Origin: Aegilops tauschii subsp. strangulata
Taxonomy: Eukaryota > Streptophyta > Magnoliopsida > Poales > Poaceae
DNA: 64,000 nucleotides
Direction: 5' to 3'
Assembly (NCBI RefSeq): GCF_002575655.3
Contig: NC_053039.3
Span: forward strand, 219,933,622-219,997,621
In this document: one piece after another, positions 1 through 10,570 of the stretch
How positions within the stretch are numbered: position 1 is the first letter of the stretch
Layout: every line of letters starts with the position of its first letter
Position numbers and translations under genes: made by a program
The notes under the pieces: model-generated
Told to the model about the DNA's origin: nothing
Database searches by the model: none
The model's input: only the letters and a program-made list of their open reading frames with translations

Positions 1-451
1 TCTTCACCTGGTCCTTAACTACCATCTTGATCTGATGATACCCAGAATAAGCATCCAAAAAACTCAAACGCTCACAACCCGCCGTAGCATCAATAATCTG
101 ATCAATACAGGGAAGAGCAAAAGGATCGGCCGGGCAGGCTTTATTAAGGTCTGTGTAATCCACACACATGCGCCAAGTACCATTTTTCTTAAGTACCAGC
201 ACCGGGTTAGCCAACCATTCAGGATGAAAAACTTCAACAATGAACCCAACTGCTAAGAGCCGGACCACTTCTTCACCAATGGCCTTACGCCTCTCTTTGT
301 TAAAGCGACGAAGGAATTGCTTGACCAGTTTAAACTTTGGATCAATATTAAGGGTGTGCTCAGCGAGTTCCCTCGGTACACCTGGCATGTCTGAAGGCTT
401 CCATGCAAAGATATCCCGGTTCTCACGGATGAACTCGATGAGCGCGCTTTC
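1..451 (-). pseudogene. Reverse transcriptase, N-terminal part, cut by window edge (element A)
   Basis: In the same phase as the protease, after its terminal TAG, the minus strand encodes the connection and finger regions of a Gypsy RT. Visible blocks are HPEWLANPVLV, a CVDYTDLNKACP block at about 150-180, and FLDAYSGYHQIKM near 10-60, which carries the first catalytic Asp. The YxDD active-site block lies beyond the window. I see no other stop in this phase. Confidence 0.85.
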
Positions 452-1192
452 CTATTTCGGATCCAGATTAGCGCTGATACTGAACTGCTTGGATGAATCG
501 CCAGGAACAAAATCAACCAACTTAGTGTCATATGTTGTTTTAAATTTCAACAGAGGGTCATGCTGTGTGGTTGGCTTCTTCAAAGGTGTCATATCTGCCG
601 GATCAACATTATCTTTGTAAAACTTCAACTCTTCTGTTACACAAATGGACTCAGCATAAGCAGCATCGCCCTCTTCACACTCCAAGGCTATCTTCTGGTT
701 CCCATGCATTGTGACGGTACCCTTATAACCCGGCATCTTAAGCTGCAGATAAACGTAACAAGGCCTTGCCATGAACTTAGCATAAGCCGGCCGCCCAAAC
801 AAAGCGTGATAAGGGCTCTTAATCTTAACCACTTCAGAGGTCAGCGTCTCAACTTTGGAATCATGCTCATCGCCAAAAGCCACTTCCAAAGCTATCTTGC
901 CCACCGGATATGCCAACTTACCAGGCACCACACCATGAAAAACAGTGTTCGACGGCTTAAGATCCTTGTTACTCAAGCTCATACGACGGAAAGTTTTGTA
1001 GTAAAGGATATTGATGCTGCTGCCTCCATCCATGAGCACCTTAGTGAACTTGTAACGTCCAACCTGAGGCGCAGCCACTAGGGCCAAGTGGCCCGGATTA
1101 TCGACCCGGGGCGGGTGATCCTCATGGCTCCAAAGAATAGGATGTTCAGACCATCGCAAGTAACGGGAAATCACCGGCTCAACTGCATTCAC
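452..1192 (-). CDS. Retroviral-type aspartic protease (element A)
   Basis: A 246-codon frame with the active-site motif LMDGGSSINILY at about residues 53-64, the Asp being the catalytic residue. About 70 residues later comes the HALFGRPAYAKF segment that matches the conserved LGR block of retropepsins. The enzyme would form a dimer and cut the Gag-Pol polyprotein. The frame ends in TAG at 452-454, and the same phase continues directly into reverse transcriptase, so this stop is most simply a CAG to TAG change in a fused protease-RT frame. Confidence 0.85.
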   Translation of the reverse strand: MNAVEPVISRYLRWSEHPILWSHEDHPPRVDNPGHLALVAAPQVGRYKFTKVLMDGGSSINILYYKTFRRMSLSNKDLKPSNTVFHGVVPGKLAYPVGKIALEVAFGDEHDSKVETLTSEVVKIKSPYHALFGRPAYAKFMARPCYVYLQLKMPGYKGTVTMHGNQKIALECEEGDAAYAESICVTEELKFYKDNVDPADMTPLKKPTTQHDPLLKFKTTYDTKLVDFVPGDSSKQFSISANLDPK

Positions 1193-1326
1193 CGCCCTTT
1201 TATGAATCTTCTGATCTCATTTACATAAACTCGTAGTGAACACATGATATTGTCCACTATTCAACTGCTTCGGATTACTCTGATAAACCAGATTGCTGCT
1301 GCTGATTCCCTTGACCAGACTGCTGA

Positions 1327-1812
1327 TTAAAACCACCTTGATTGCCTTGTCCCTGGAAACCAGAGTTTGAACCGCCACCACCAAAGCCAGGCCCGTGAGA
1401 GCCGGATCTTGAGCCACCAATTCAGGCCATGATTGTTCTGGAAAAAGTTGGAATTCCTATACTCCCTCATGATGAAGCAATCATTCCACAGATGATTGGC
1501 CGGCTTCTCCTGCGTACCAAGCTTTGGACAAGGCCGATTCATCATCGCCTTAGTGTTAAATTTTGGCCCTCCAAGTCGAGGCGGCTTTCCCTTGCAACGC
1601 TGATGTTTATTCTGTGTATTGGTGTTAGCCACAAAATCTAAATTGCCATCAGCCTTGCGCTTACCGTTGCCGCTTTGACCTGCTATGTTGTGCTGCTGCC
1701 CCTTCGTATTGCTGCTCTTCTTCCCCTTACTTGTATTGTCTTCATCAGAGTCGGGGTCTTTGGTACTATCAGAGGCGGCATATTTGACGAGAGCCTTCAT
1801 GAGCTCCCCCAT
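1327..1812 (-). pseudogene. Gag C-terminal, basic nucleic-acid-binding part (element A)
   Basis: A 161-codon frame rich in Lys, Asn and Asp. About residue 95 there is a CPKLGTQEKPANHLWNDC segment, the spaced Cys/His pattern seen at the C-terminus of Tat-type gag where a zinc knuckle would bind RNA. After it the frame drifts into a different phase. It lies between the gag core and the protease, as expected for the nucleocapsid part. It is not a full gene by itself. Confidence 0.6.
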
Positions 1813-2010
1813 ATCATTGTAGTGACGTTTAGGTCACTCCAGCTTCTGCTTATGGGGGAGGAAACGGCAATTCTTCTCCAACATCAGGACTGCTGAACCG
1901 GCATTGATACTGTCCGATGAGTGTATAATAGCTGAGATCCGGCGCACCCAATTGGTTGTCGACTCGCCCTCACCCTGGACACAAGAGTCTAAATCCAGAA
2001 TTGACATAGG

Positions 2011-2334
2011 CTACTTGCATGTGTCTTTAAAATTCTGGATAAAACGCATTTTCAGCTCCTCCCATGACCTAATGGAATTAGCAGGCAGCCCTTTCAACCA
2101 AGTACGAGCCGGCCCATCCAACATCATGGTGAAATACTTAGCACATGCAGCATCGCTAACATCCAACATCTCCATAGTCATCTCATAGCTCTCAATCCAA
2201 GCATCTGGGGGTTGATCCGCTGTGTAGTTAGGTACCTTACGAGGGCCCTTGAAATCCTTAGGCAAACGCTCGTTGCGCAGAGCCGATACTAAACATGGCA
2301 CACCCAGGGTTCTAGAGGTCACCCCTGCCTCCAC
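2011..2334 (-). pseudogene. Gag capsid-like core (element A)
   Basis: About 107 codons contain the typical plant gag helix pattern: a KVPNY segment, a WIESYEM segment, then a FTMMLDGPARTWL-type motif and a SWEELKMRFI segment. These correspond to the retrotransposon gag capsid domain that assembles the cytoplasmic particle. The same motifs recur in the Fatima-like gag of this window (ARHWLNSLPENSI). The reading frame is cut at both ends, upstream by a stop at about 2361 plus a frameshift, downstream by a frameshift before 1812. Confidence 0.75.
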
Positions 2335-2372
2335 AGATGCTGATGGATAAACCGGAGATTACTGTTGAGCCG

Positions 2373-3542
2373 CTAGCTGAGCCGCCAGCTCCGCCTCCCG
2401 GCGTGCCCTGCCCTGATCCACCAAAGTCTGAGCATCGACACCACCGCGCGCCGGGTCATGCCTTCGAGGCTGGTTATGGTGCTGCTCACTGCTTGAACTA
2501 CTGGCGAGTCAATGTGCTTGCTATAACTCCGGCTTGGTCGAGGGGTTGAGTGAATCCATTCACGGCTATATGAATAAGCCGCCTGTTGAGCCACGGTGGT
2601 CTGAAGAAGTTCTCTGGCCCTCCACGTCTCTATCGCAGCTGGAGACTCGTCTTCAACTAGGAGAGCCGCCAATCGTGTCGCCGCAACGATCATGTTATCC
2701 AAAGGGTTAGAATAATGACCCGGCGGTGTCCGAACATGCTGAGGCGGAGTCATATCCAAACGAGGCGCATTCATAGTACGCGGCTGAACCGGCGCTCCGG
2801 TCACGGGCGCCTCAACCGCCCGGTTCACCACCGGTGGGTCACTGGTCCCTGCTCCAGGCATGTTGAAGAGGTTTCTTGCATCATAAACCGGAGGTAAACG
2901 ACTCTGGTGCCTCCTTCTCATGATGGCATTTGAAGCGTTTTGATCCAAGGTGAGCCGGAAAGAGTCTGCATGAATACGTTGTGCCTCAGCGTCCAAAGCA
3001 GCTCGCTCCATAGCCATCCTAGCGTTCTCAGCCGCCAGTTCTTCCTTGGCCTGAGCTACCTCATCTCGTACCTTCGCAACATCCACCTTATGCTGTTCTT
3101 GAGTGTCCAGGGTCACCTCCACCCCCATCAAAGCCGCCAAAGCATCCAGTACTTCGGTCAGGACCTGAGCCGGCGGGCGCGCAGGACTGCTAGCCACAAC
3201 CGTCGCCGCAACCATTGAGCTGGAGGTCATGGCCGCGGCGGTTGTCGAGCCGAGCACCGATTGTGTACCGGCCATGAAGATCGCAACCCTGTTTGGCGGC
3301 TCATAGGTGTTCGGAATACTGTCGCCATCGCAACAGCCCCCAAGCCGACCGTCTTGCAGTTGATACATTGAATTAGTCTCACCAGTTGATGATTCACCAT
3401 CAGAGTAGATGGCCGTCTCACCACTAGACACAAATCCTTCCTCAAATTCCGCCCCATGGATGAAACCAACAAAGGTATGCTTCACTGTGGCTTGAACCTT
3501 GGAGGGTCGTGCACGCTGAGCTGTTTCGATATGTCGGTGCAT
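2373..3542 (-). pseudogene. Gag, N-terminal and linker part (element A)
   Basis: An open stretch of 389 codons on the minus strand precedes the conserved capsid-like segment. The middle is Ala/Glu-rich and predicted helical (a run of AEAQR-like and AKEEL-like residues about 135-200), followed by a Pro/Arg-rich linker. Such long variable N-terminal regions are usual in Tat-type gag. The frame ends at 2373 and the gag core continues in a different phase from about 2430, so a frameshift separates the parts. No function beyond structural gag can be assigned. Confidence 0.6.
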
Positions 3543-3835
3543 GTGTCTGGCTCAGGGCCCGATTTGCCGATCTTGCCGATGAAGACGTGGATTCCGCCAA
3601 AGGGGACCCGGTACCCGTACTCGATTGAGCCGGCCTCGGGGCCCCAGCCTGTGTCGTCGATGTAGAGCTTGCCACGACGACTCTTGGTCATCTGGCCCAC
3701 ATCATATCCCTTGATCCCTGCGAAGTCGCCCTTTAAGAACTCGAAACCACTGTGCGCCAGCCCCACGGTGGGCGCCAACTGTCGTGGACTTGACACGGCA
3801 GATGTCCTAGTGAAAGGACTTAGTCGTGGAGCCAT
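3482..3835 (-). CDS. Gag N-terminal reading frame that starts inside the LTR (element A)
   Basis: This open frame of 117 codons starts at an ATG at 3835, inside the 5' LTR. It reads through the LTR end and the primer-binding site into the internal region without a stop, and ends at 3482. No conserved domain is recognised. The translated product is rich in Gly, Asp and Lys after residue 30. The following gag frame (2373-3542) is in another phase, so a frameshift near 3490-3540 probably separates them. Either gag begins in the LTR in this family or the first in-frame ATG is a chance event. The ORF is longer than expected for chance, but nothing else proves that it is translated. Confidence 0.5.
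   Translation of the reverse strand: MAPRLSPFTRTSAVSSPRQLAPTVGLAHSGFEFLKGDFAGIKGYDVGQMTKSRRGKLYIDDTGWGPEAGSIEYGYRVPFGGIHVFIGKIGKSGPEPDTCTDISKQLSVHDPPRFKPQ
3760..3777 (-). promoter_or_regulatory. Primer-binding site, tRNA-Lys-like
   Basis: Minus-strand TGGCGCCCACCGTGGGGC lies two bases downstream of the LTR end. It differs by one base, from my memory, from the site complementary to plant tRNA-Lys. This is the position where minus-strand DNA synthesis would be primed. Confidence 0.7.
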
Positions 3836-4256
3836 CGCAACTAGTTAGCCTAAAGGGGTTAATCGGGACAAAGGACACAAAGAGTTTATACTGGTTCAAC
3901 CCCGCGCGGTGGAAGTAAATGCCTACTCTAGTTTGGGATTGTATTGCTTGGGTTTCGATTCACCAGGGAGCGAATATGCTTGACCTAGTTCTCGATCTCT
4001 TCTTTCTTGAGTTAACCCGCCGCCAGGTCACCCCTTTATATACAGAGGTTGATGCCCGGTGGCTTACAGACTCCCGGCCGGCGCATACACAACGTGTCCG
4101 GCTCGGTGACTAACTATGCTTGCCTTACAATACAAGTTATACTCTATGGCGGCTCATCCTCTTGGGCCTCAATTCACCTCCGAGTCTTGAGCCGCCATCT
4201 TCAACGTATAAACCGTCAGTGGTATGACCCGACCCCTCCTGGGCGGGTCATACCCA
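3780..4256 (-). repeat. 5' LTR of element A (477 bp)
   Basis: On the minus strand it starts TGGGTATGACC and ends CCACGACA, keeping the TG...CA ends of LTRs. A primer-binding site follows almost immediately. A TATATA-like stretch near 4035-4041 (minus) is a possible promoter. The second LTR lies outside the window, so both boundaries rest on the TG/CA ends, on the PBS at one end and on the switch to element B coding sequence at the other. Confidence 0.75.
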
Positions 4257-4739
4257 ATAGTTATATTCCCAAAACAACAGCTAAAATTTCTTTTTCAGTA
4301 GTGGCATAATTTATCTGGGCACTGTCTAGAGTTTTACTAGCATACTGGATAACATTTAATTTCTTATCAACTCTTTGTCCTAGAACAACACCAACATCAT
4401 AATCACTAGCATCACACATAATTTCAAAGGGTAAATTCCAATCAGGTGGCTGAACAATAGGTGCAGAAATCAAGGCTTTCTCAAGTATTTCAAATGCTTC
4501 TTCACAATCATCATAAAAAACAAAAGGAACATCTTTTTGCAAGAGATTAGTGAGAGGCCTAGAAATTTTAGAGAAGTCTTTAATAAACCTCCTATAGAAA
4601 CCAACATGACCAGGAAACTTCTTATACCTTTGATATCTTTAGGACACGTCATCTTTTCAATAGCATCTACTTTAGCTTTATCAACTTCAACACCTCTTAC
4701 AGAAATTTTATGCCCCAAGACAATACCTTCATTAACCAT
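4257..4739 (-). pseudogene. RT thumb and start of RNase H, interrupted by element A (element B)
   Basis: Two overlapping minus-strand frames (4470-4739 and 4261-4542) carry [45 protein letters not shown] and NYATTEKEILAVV, the thumb and the first RNase H strand with its catalytic Asp. A frameshift near 4540 separates them. The RNase H domain stops abruptly at 4257, where the LTR of element A begins, so the rest lies beyond the left edge. Confidence 0.8.
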
Positions 4740-4751
4740 AAAGTGGCACTT

Positions 4752-5336
4752 CTACCAATTCAAGACAAGATTAGTTTCTTCACATCTATGCAAAACTCGA
4801 TCAAGGTTGCTTAAGCAATCATCAAAAGAAGTTCCATAAACAGAGAAATCATCCATGAAAACCTCAACAATCTTTTCACAAAAGTCAGAGAATATAGCAG
4901 TCATACATCTTTGAAAGGTAGCGGGTGCGTTACATAAACCAAAAGGCATACGTCTAGAAGCAAAGGTACCAAAAGGGCAAGTAAAAGTGGTTTTCTCTTG
5001 ATCCTCTTTTGACACAGGTATTTGAGAGAAACCAGAATAACCATCTAGAAAGCAAAAATGTGTATGTTTGGATAATATTTCTAGCATTTGATTAATAGAA
5101 GATAGAGGGTAATGATCCTTTCTAGTAGCTTTATTTAATTTGCGGAAATCAATTACCATTGTATAACCTGTAACAATTCTTTGAGGAATCAATTCATTCT
5201 TATCATTAGGAACAATAGTAATAACTTCCTTCTTAGGGACACAATGAACAGGACTTACCCATTGACTATCAGCAATAGGATGAATTATACCTGCCTCCAG
5301 AAGCTTTAGTATTTCATTTCTTACCACTTCTTTCAT
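4752..5336 (-). pseudogene. Reverse transcriptase core (element B)
   Basis: A 194-codon frame with the RT blocks in order: [41 protein letters not shown] (first catalytic Asp), [16 protein letters not shown] and [10 protein letters not shown], where FMDD is the polymerase active site. It ends in TAG at 4752 within NW-stop-KCHF, where element C has Glu. The enzyme would copy the genomic RNA in the cytoplasmic particle. Confidence 0.85.
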
Positions 5337-5348
5337 CTTAGGATTTAA

Positions 5349-6400
5349 TCATCGTTGATGATCAACAATTGGTTTAGCATCTTTCTCCAATTTAATTTTG
5401 TGCTGACATAGAGTGGGACTAATGCCCTTAAGATCATCAAGAGTATATCCAATAGCTGCACGGTGCTTCTTTAGAGTTTTCAATAATTTCTTTTCTTCAT
5501 GCTCTGAAAGGTTAGCACTAATAATAACAGGATATATCTTCTTTTCATCAAGATAGGCATATTTCAGAGTATGAGGTAATTGTTTAAGCTCAAACACGGG
5601 ATCTCCCTTAGATGGAGGAGGATCCCCAAGGATTTCAACATGCAAATTGTGTTTCAAAATAGGTCCTTGATTAAAGAATACTTCATCTATTTCCCTTCTT
5701 TCATTCATAAATATATCATTTTCATGGTCTAGCAAATATTGTTCTAAAGGGTCAGCAGGAGGCACGGCAATAGAAGCAAGACCAATAATGTCATCCTTAC
5801 TAGGCAATTCTTTATCATGGGGTTGTCTACGAAATTTAGAGAAATTAAAATCATGAGACATATCCCCCAAACCAACAGTAACAACATCTTTCTCGCAGTC
5901 TATCTTAGCATTAACAGTATTCCAGAAGGGTCTACCAAATGTAATGGGACAAAAATTATCTTGTGGGGAACCAAGAACAAGAAAATTAGTAGGATATTTA
6001 ATTTTCCCACACAAGACTTCAACATCTCTAACAATTCCAATTGGTGATATAGTATCTCTATTAGCAAGCTTAATAGTAACATCAATATCTTCTATCTCAG
6101 CAGGTGCAATATCATTCATGATTTCTTTATATAAGGACTCACACTAGCACCCACATCACATAAGCCATGATAACAATGATCTCCTATTTTAACAGAAACA
6201 ATAGGCATGCCAACAACAGGTCTATGTTTACCTTTAGTATCGGGTTTGGCAATTCTAGCAGCTTCATCACGGAAATAAATAACATGCCCATCAATATTAT
6301 CAACCAAGAGATCTTTAACCATAGCAATACTAGGTTCAACTTTAATTTGTTCAGAAGGTTTGGGTGCTCTAATATTGCTTTTGTTAACCACAGTTGAAGC
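5349..6400 (-). pseudogene. Aspartic protease and protease-RT linker (element B), with a small deletion
   Basis: The N-terminal part (about 6400-6130) has the VGMPIVSVKIGDHCYHGLCD block and the active-site motif CDVGAS. Just after it the sequence jumps from GASVS to a KEI-like segment; compared with element C about 16 bases are missing, which shifts the phase. The rest (6119-5349) is open, has the NTVNAKIDCEKDVVTV block, and ends in a TAA/TGA-type stop before RT. The lost piece follows the catalytic loop, so this copy cannot encode an active protease. Confidence 0.75.
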
Positions 6401-6419
6401 TTTAGCATGATCCTTAATT

Positions 6420-6812
6420 CTAACAAGGTAGTTTTTCAATATAAGCAGTCGGGACAATAGGATCAACATTATAAGTAATAGTTTCTTCTTCAACTTTAAT
6501 AGGTTCAACTACTTTAACTTCAATGGGAGGATGATATTTAAACCACTTCTCCTTAGGGAGATCAACATGATTAGCAAGAGATTCACAAAAAGAAGCTACT
6601 ACCTCAGAGTCAAGTCCATATTTAGTGCTAAAATCACGAAAAGCATCGGTATCCATAAAAGATTTAACACAATCAAACTTAAGGTTTATACCTAACTCCT
6701 TACCTTCGCCGAGATCCCAATATTCAGAGTTGCGTTTAATTATTTCCAATAAGTCCCATTTGAATTCAATATCCTTCTTCATATAGGAACCAGTACAAGA
6801 AGTATCGAGCAT
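6420..6812 (-). pseudogene. Gag C-terminal part (element B)
   Basis: Continuation of gag in another phase for 130 codons, starting MLDTSCTGSYM. It aligns with residues about 145-270 of the gag of element C. The segment includes AFRDFSTKYGLDSEVVASFCESL and an acidic stretch before the protease. A frameshift near 6812-6834 and another near 6420-6500 separate it from its neighbours. Confidence 0.75.
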
Positions 6813-6833
6813 GGATCGATCATTATGAGAAAG

Positions 6834-7361
6834 TCAAGCATAAATTTTTTGGATAATAATTTCTCTTGAGAGCTCATGATTGGGGCATGAATATAGCATT
6901 GACTTAAGCCTCCCCCAAGCTTGAGCGATACTTTCTCCTTCACGAGGCCAAAAATTATAAATATAATTCCGATCACGATGAACCAGATGCATAGGATAAA
7001 ACTTCTGATGAAATTCCAATTTCAATCGGTTGTAGTTCCATGATCCAATATCATCCAATAGCCTATACCATGTCAATGCATTTCCCTTCAAAGATAAAGG
7101 GAAGACCTTCTTCTTGACAACATCCTCGGGCATACCTGGAAGCTTAAATAATCCACAAACTTCATCCACATAGATTAGGTGCATATCAGGATGTAATGTT
7201 CCATCTCCTGCATAAGGATTAGCTAGCAGGTTCTCTATCATACCCGAAGGAATTTCATAATAAATATTTTCAGTAGGTTCAGTAGGTTGAGGAGCAACTA
7301 ATTTTGGTTTCGATCGAGGTGAAGATACCCTAAACAAACCCCTCAAAGGATTATTTTCCAT
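6834..7361 (-). pseudogene. Gag, N-terminal and capsid core (element B)
   Basis: The frame starts at ATG 7361 (MENNPLRGLF), 78 bases after the PBS, and runs 175 codons. It contains LKGNALTWYRLL, then FHQKFYPMHLVHRDRNYIYN, then GESIAQAWGRLKSML, the conserved Athila-type gag capsid blocks. It ends at 6834, where element C continues with the same protein, so the stop is a lesion. It would form the particle shell. Confidence 0.8.
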
Positions 7362-7438
7362 AGTAACAAGTGACAGTAAATTTCAGCACACTATATAAAT
7401 GTTTCCTTACCAAATTCCACTTACCAAATGCGCTTCAC

Positions 7439-7456
7439 TCCCTGGCAACGGCGCCA
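7439..7456 (-). promoter_or_regulatory. Primer-binding site of element B
   Basis: Minus-strand TGGCGCCGTTGCCAGGGA lies 11 bases after the LTR end. It matches the site of elements C, D and H at 16 or 17 of 18 positions. The gap between the LTR and the PBS is the same in C and nearly the same in D. Confidence 0.75.
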
Positions 7457-7466
7457 GAAAGAGTCT

Positions 7467-8994
7467 TGATGACCCACAAGTATAGGGGATCTATCGTAGT
7501 CCTTTCAATAAGTAAGAGTGTCGAACCCAACGAGGAGCAGAAGGAAATGACAAGCAGTTTTCAGCAAGGTATTCTATGCAAGCACTGAAATTATCGGTAA
7601 CAGATAGTTTTGTGATAGGATAAATCATAACGGGTAACAAGTAATAAAAGTAAACAAGGTTCAACAAGGTGGCCCAATCCTTTTTGTAGCAAAGGACAAG
7701 CCTGGACAAACTCTTATATAAAGCAAAGCACTCCTGAGGACACATGGGAATTGTTGTCAAGCTAGTTTTCATCATGCTCATATGATTCGCGTTCGTTACT
7801 TTGATAATTTGATATGTGGGTGGACCGGTGCTTGGGTGCTTCCCTTCCTTGGACAAGCCTCCCACTTATGATTAACCCGCCTCGCAAGCATCCGCAACTA
7901 CGAAAGAAGTATCAAGGTAAACCTAATCATAGCATGAAACATATGGATCCAAATCAGCCCCTTACGAAGCAACACATAAACTAGGGTTTAAGCTTCTGTC
8001 ACTCTAGAAACCCATCATCTACTTATTACTTCCCAATGCCTTCCCCTAGGCCCAAATAATGGTGAAGTGTCATGTAATCGACGTTCACATAACACCACTA
8101 GAGGAGAGACAACATACATCTCATCAAAATATCGAACGAATACCAAATTCACATGACTACTTATAACAAGACTTCTCCCACGTCCTCAGGAACAAACGTA
8201 ACTACTCACAAAGCATTTCATAATCATAATCATAATCATAGGAGTATTAATTATTATTAAGGATTTGAACATATGATCTTCCACCGAATAAACCAACTAG
8301 CATCAACTACAAGGAGTAATCAACACTACTAGCAACCCACACGTAGCAATCTGAAGTTTTGGGACCAAGATCGAATACAAGAGATGAAATAGGGTTTGAG
8401 AGCAGATGGTGCTGGTGAAGATGATGATGGAGATGGACCATCTCTCAATGAGAGGATCGATGGTGATGACGATGACGACGATTTCCCCCTCCCGGAGGGA
8501 TGTTTCCCTGGCAGAACAGCTCTGCCGGAGCCCTAGATTGGTTCTGCCCAGGTTCCGCCTCGAGACGGCGGCGCTTCGTCCCGAAAGCTTCTTCTTGATT
8601 TTCTCCAGGGTGAAAGACACCATATAGCCAAAGATGGGCACCGGAGCCCTACCAGGGGGCCCACAAGGTCGGGAGGGGGGCGCCCAGGGGGGTAGGGTGC
8701 GCCCTCCAGCCTTTTGGCTGGCTGGTGGCCCCCCTCTCGTACTTTCTTCGCCCAATTTTTTTATATATTCAAAAAATAATCTCTGTGAAGTTTCAGGACA
8801 TTTGGAGTTGTGCAGAATAGATCTAATATTCGCTCCTTTTCCAGTCCAGAATTCTTGCTGCCGGCATTCTCCCTCTTCATGTAAACCTTGTAAAATAAGA
8901 GAGAATAGGCATAAGTATTGTGATATAATGTGTAATAACAGCCCATAATGCATTAAATATCAATATAAAAGCATGATGCAAAATGGACGTATCA
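7467..8994 (-). repeat. 5' LTR of element B (1528 bp)
   Basis: On the minus strand it starts TGATACGTCC and ends GGGTCATCA. It aligns along its whole length with the LTR of element C (14139-15643), including the GC-rich block near 8640-8740 and the terminal ACCCACAAGTATAGGGG segment. The putative promoter around 8619-8630 (CTATATGG on the minus strand) is weaker than the TATATAAAG seen in C. Confidence 0.85.
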
Positions 8995-9458
8995 CACCTC
9001 TGTGTAAACAGGGTTATCTACTTCACCTCGTTGCTATTGCGACCTTTTGTTGCACTGCACAAAACACTTTTGTTTTAAGAGTGTTTTGTGAAGTTCAACC
9101 AAAATGTCACACCGACAATGTTGCTTGATTGCTTGATCTTAGTGGAACTGCACAATAGGAAATCTGACTTCCTATCCATGTTGGCAAATTTGTTTCAGAT
9201 CTTCTTCTTGTGAGTTGTTTGAATTTCGCGTGATGAGAGGTCAGTACTAGCCTTCTTTCACATGATTGTGCAGTGTGCTTTCATATGTTGTGCTACTTAT
9301 ACGGTAATGTTTCTTGATTTTAATGAACTGCACAAATGGAGACAAGACTTCCAATCTGTATGTGCACCGTAATATCCCACTGAGGTAAAATAATGATATT
9401 TCACAACTGTTGGCCTGTATTTTGCTACTGTCATCAGAAAATTAATGTCGTTGTTTAG
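8995..9458. other. Unassigned 464-bp stretch between element B and an LTR
   Basis: No coding frame of note and no repeat boundary is visible. The motif AACTGCACAA recurs (around 9147 and 9327). It could be old low-copy sequence or an unrecognised repeat. Confidence 0.4.
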
Positions 9459-10443
9459 TGTAACATCCCAAAATTCTAAATTTTGGAATGTTATATTAAA
9501 TAGATAGATTTGATTGTTGCTTGATTGTGATGAGTGAAATTGAGTGGAATTCGAAACTTTTTGAAAGTTAAATGAGAGGGAATAAAAGGACTTTCCCAAA
9601 CTTTCATTTTGCATTTTGATCTCCGTGAATTCAAATTCTTTTCACCACAAAACCCTAGAGAGAAGATGACATGACTTCTTCCATTTATTTAAATGAAAAG
9701 GGTTGTTGAAAATATTTGAATTTCATTTGGAAATATTTCAAATTCAGAAACTTTAAGAAACTCAATGATTTTCACGAGAGAAGATAATATGACTTCTTCA
9801 AAATATATGAAATATGAGTTGGTAGTTTTAAAAGAATTAAATTCAAAGTCCTTTTGAAATTTTTTTCAATTTGGAGTTATTTGGATTTTATTCAAATTAT
9901 TTTTCTCCAAAAATAAAATATATGGAAATTAGGGTAACATGATTCCCTACAACAGAAAATTGGAGAGAAATAAATTTGAAATCATTTTGGTATTTTTAAA
10001 ATGATTTTTATTGGATTTTATTAGAGTTGTAGCACTCTTTGCTTTATTTAAATTTGTGTGGATTTTATTTGATGCTAGAATAACGTTCATGTCGTAGAAA
10101 ATATTTTTCCAAATATTTTGATATATTATATGCCTATATAATATTTTATTTATTTTGTTTGTTTGTTTGAATTTTTTTTAAAAAAAATTCTTTCTCCGCC
10201 GCCGAACTGGGCCGGCCCAACAGGCCGCGACCCAGCCCAGCCGCGCGTCCCCGACCTCCCGCTGGACTCCGCCTCCAGTACGCCGCTGCCGCCGTCCTGC
10301 ACCAGGACTCTGCCGCCGCCTTGCTTTGCCCCTTCTCCACGCCACCGCCGCCTCCTCCCTCCTATAAAACCGCGCCCGCCGTCCCTCTCTCTCTCCCGCA
10401 TCTTGCCCCCGCCGCCCTCTGCCGATCCGCCGCCGCCGCCTGC
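9459..10443 (+). repeat. Gypsy-type LTR fragment, left part, with TATA box
   Basis: Starts with TGTAACATCCC, a TG start common in grass Gypsy LTRs. An AT-rich stretch leads into a GC/Pro-codon-rich part with CCTATAAAACC (TATA at 10363-10369), followed by a CT-rich start region. That layout is the promoter half of an LTR. It stops at about 10443, where minus-strand element C pol sequence begins. The piece at 15644-16388 is likely the continuation. The proline-rich frames here are by-products of GC-rich DNA. Confidence 0.6.
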
Positions 10444-10570
10444 TGCGTAGGATCTATTCCTGTTCATGCTCAGGTACACAACGTCTGATAACACCATCTA
10501 CTCCTTCTTTATAAAGATGTGGGTCATCCCAAAAGTAATGTCTTAAATCATAGAAGAACTTTTTCTTTTG
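10444..10570 (-). pseudogene. Start of integrase region, broken off (element C)
   Basis: Downstream of the RT-RNase H frame the minus strand still encodes [14 protein letters not shown] and [15 protein letters not shown], the tether just before the integrase zinc finger in Athila elements. A TAG occurs at about 10455-10457, and the match ends within the next few codons. The rest of integrase is missing. Confidence 0.7.

Larger units (their letters stand above)
1..4256 (-). mobile_element. Element A: Ty3/Gypsy LTR retrotransposon, Tat-like, 5' portion
   Basis: Read on the minus strand the order is 5' LTR (4256-3780), primer-binding site, gag, aspartic protease and the beginning of reverse transcriptase, which runs off the left edge. 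This order is that of Ty3/Gypsy elements. The gag and protease resemble grass Tat/Retand-lineage proteins, which is a judgement from memory. The coding region is broken by frameshifts and stops. The element interrupts the RNase H region of element B directly at 4256/4257, so it inserted after B. The 5-base flank beside the LTR is AATAG (4257-4261), the expected target-site duplication. The partner copy lies outside the window, so this cannot be verified. Confidence 0.85.
4257..8994 (-). mobile_element. Element B: Ty3/Gypsy LTR retrotransposon, Athila-like, 5' portion
   Basis: Minus-strand order is 5' LTR (8994-7467), primer-binding site, gag, protease, RT and the first part of RNase H. There it is cut by element A. 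Gag carries the FHQKFYPMHLVHRDRNYIYN segment typical of grass Athila-lineage elements (Sabrina/WHAM/Derami group by memory). All genes carry frameshifts or stops. Right flank 8995-8999 is CACCT, whose duplicate should lie at the far end outside the window. Confidence 0.85.

Noticed and set aside
8303..8953. A 216-codon minus-strand frame in the LTR of element B
   Set aside because: Lies wholly in an LTR and is not kept in the equivalent LTR of element C.
10150..10497. Gly/Arg-rich minus-strand frame and Pro-rich plus-strand frame
   Set aside because: Both fall in the GC-rich promoter part of an LTR with a TATA box; translation of simple GCC/CGG repeats.
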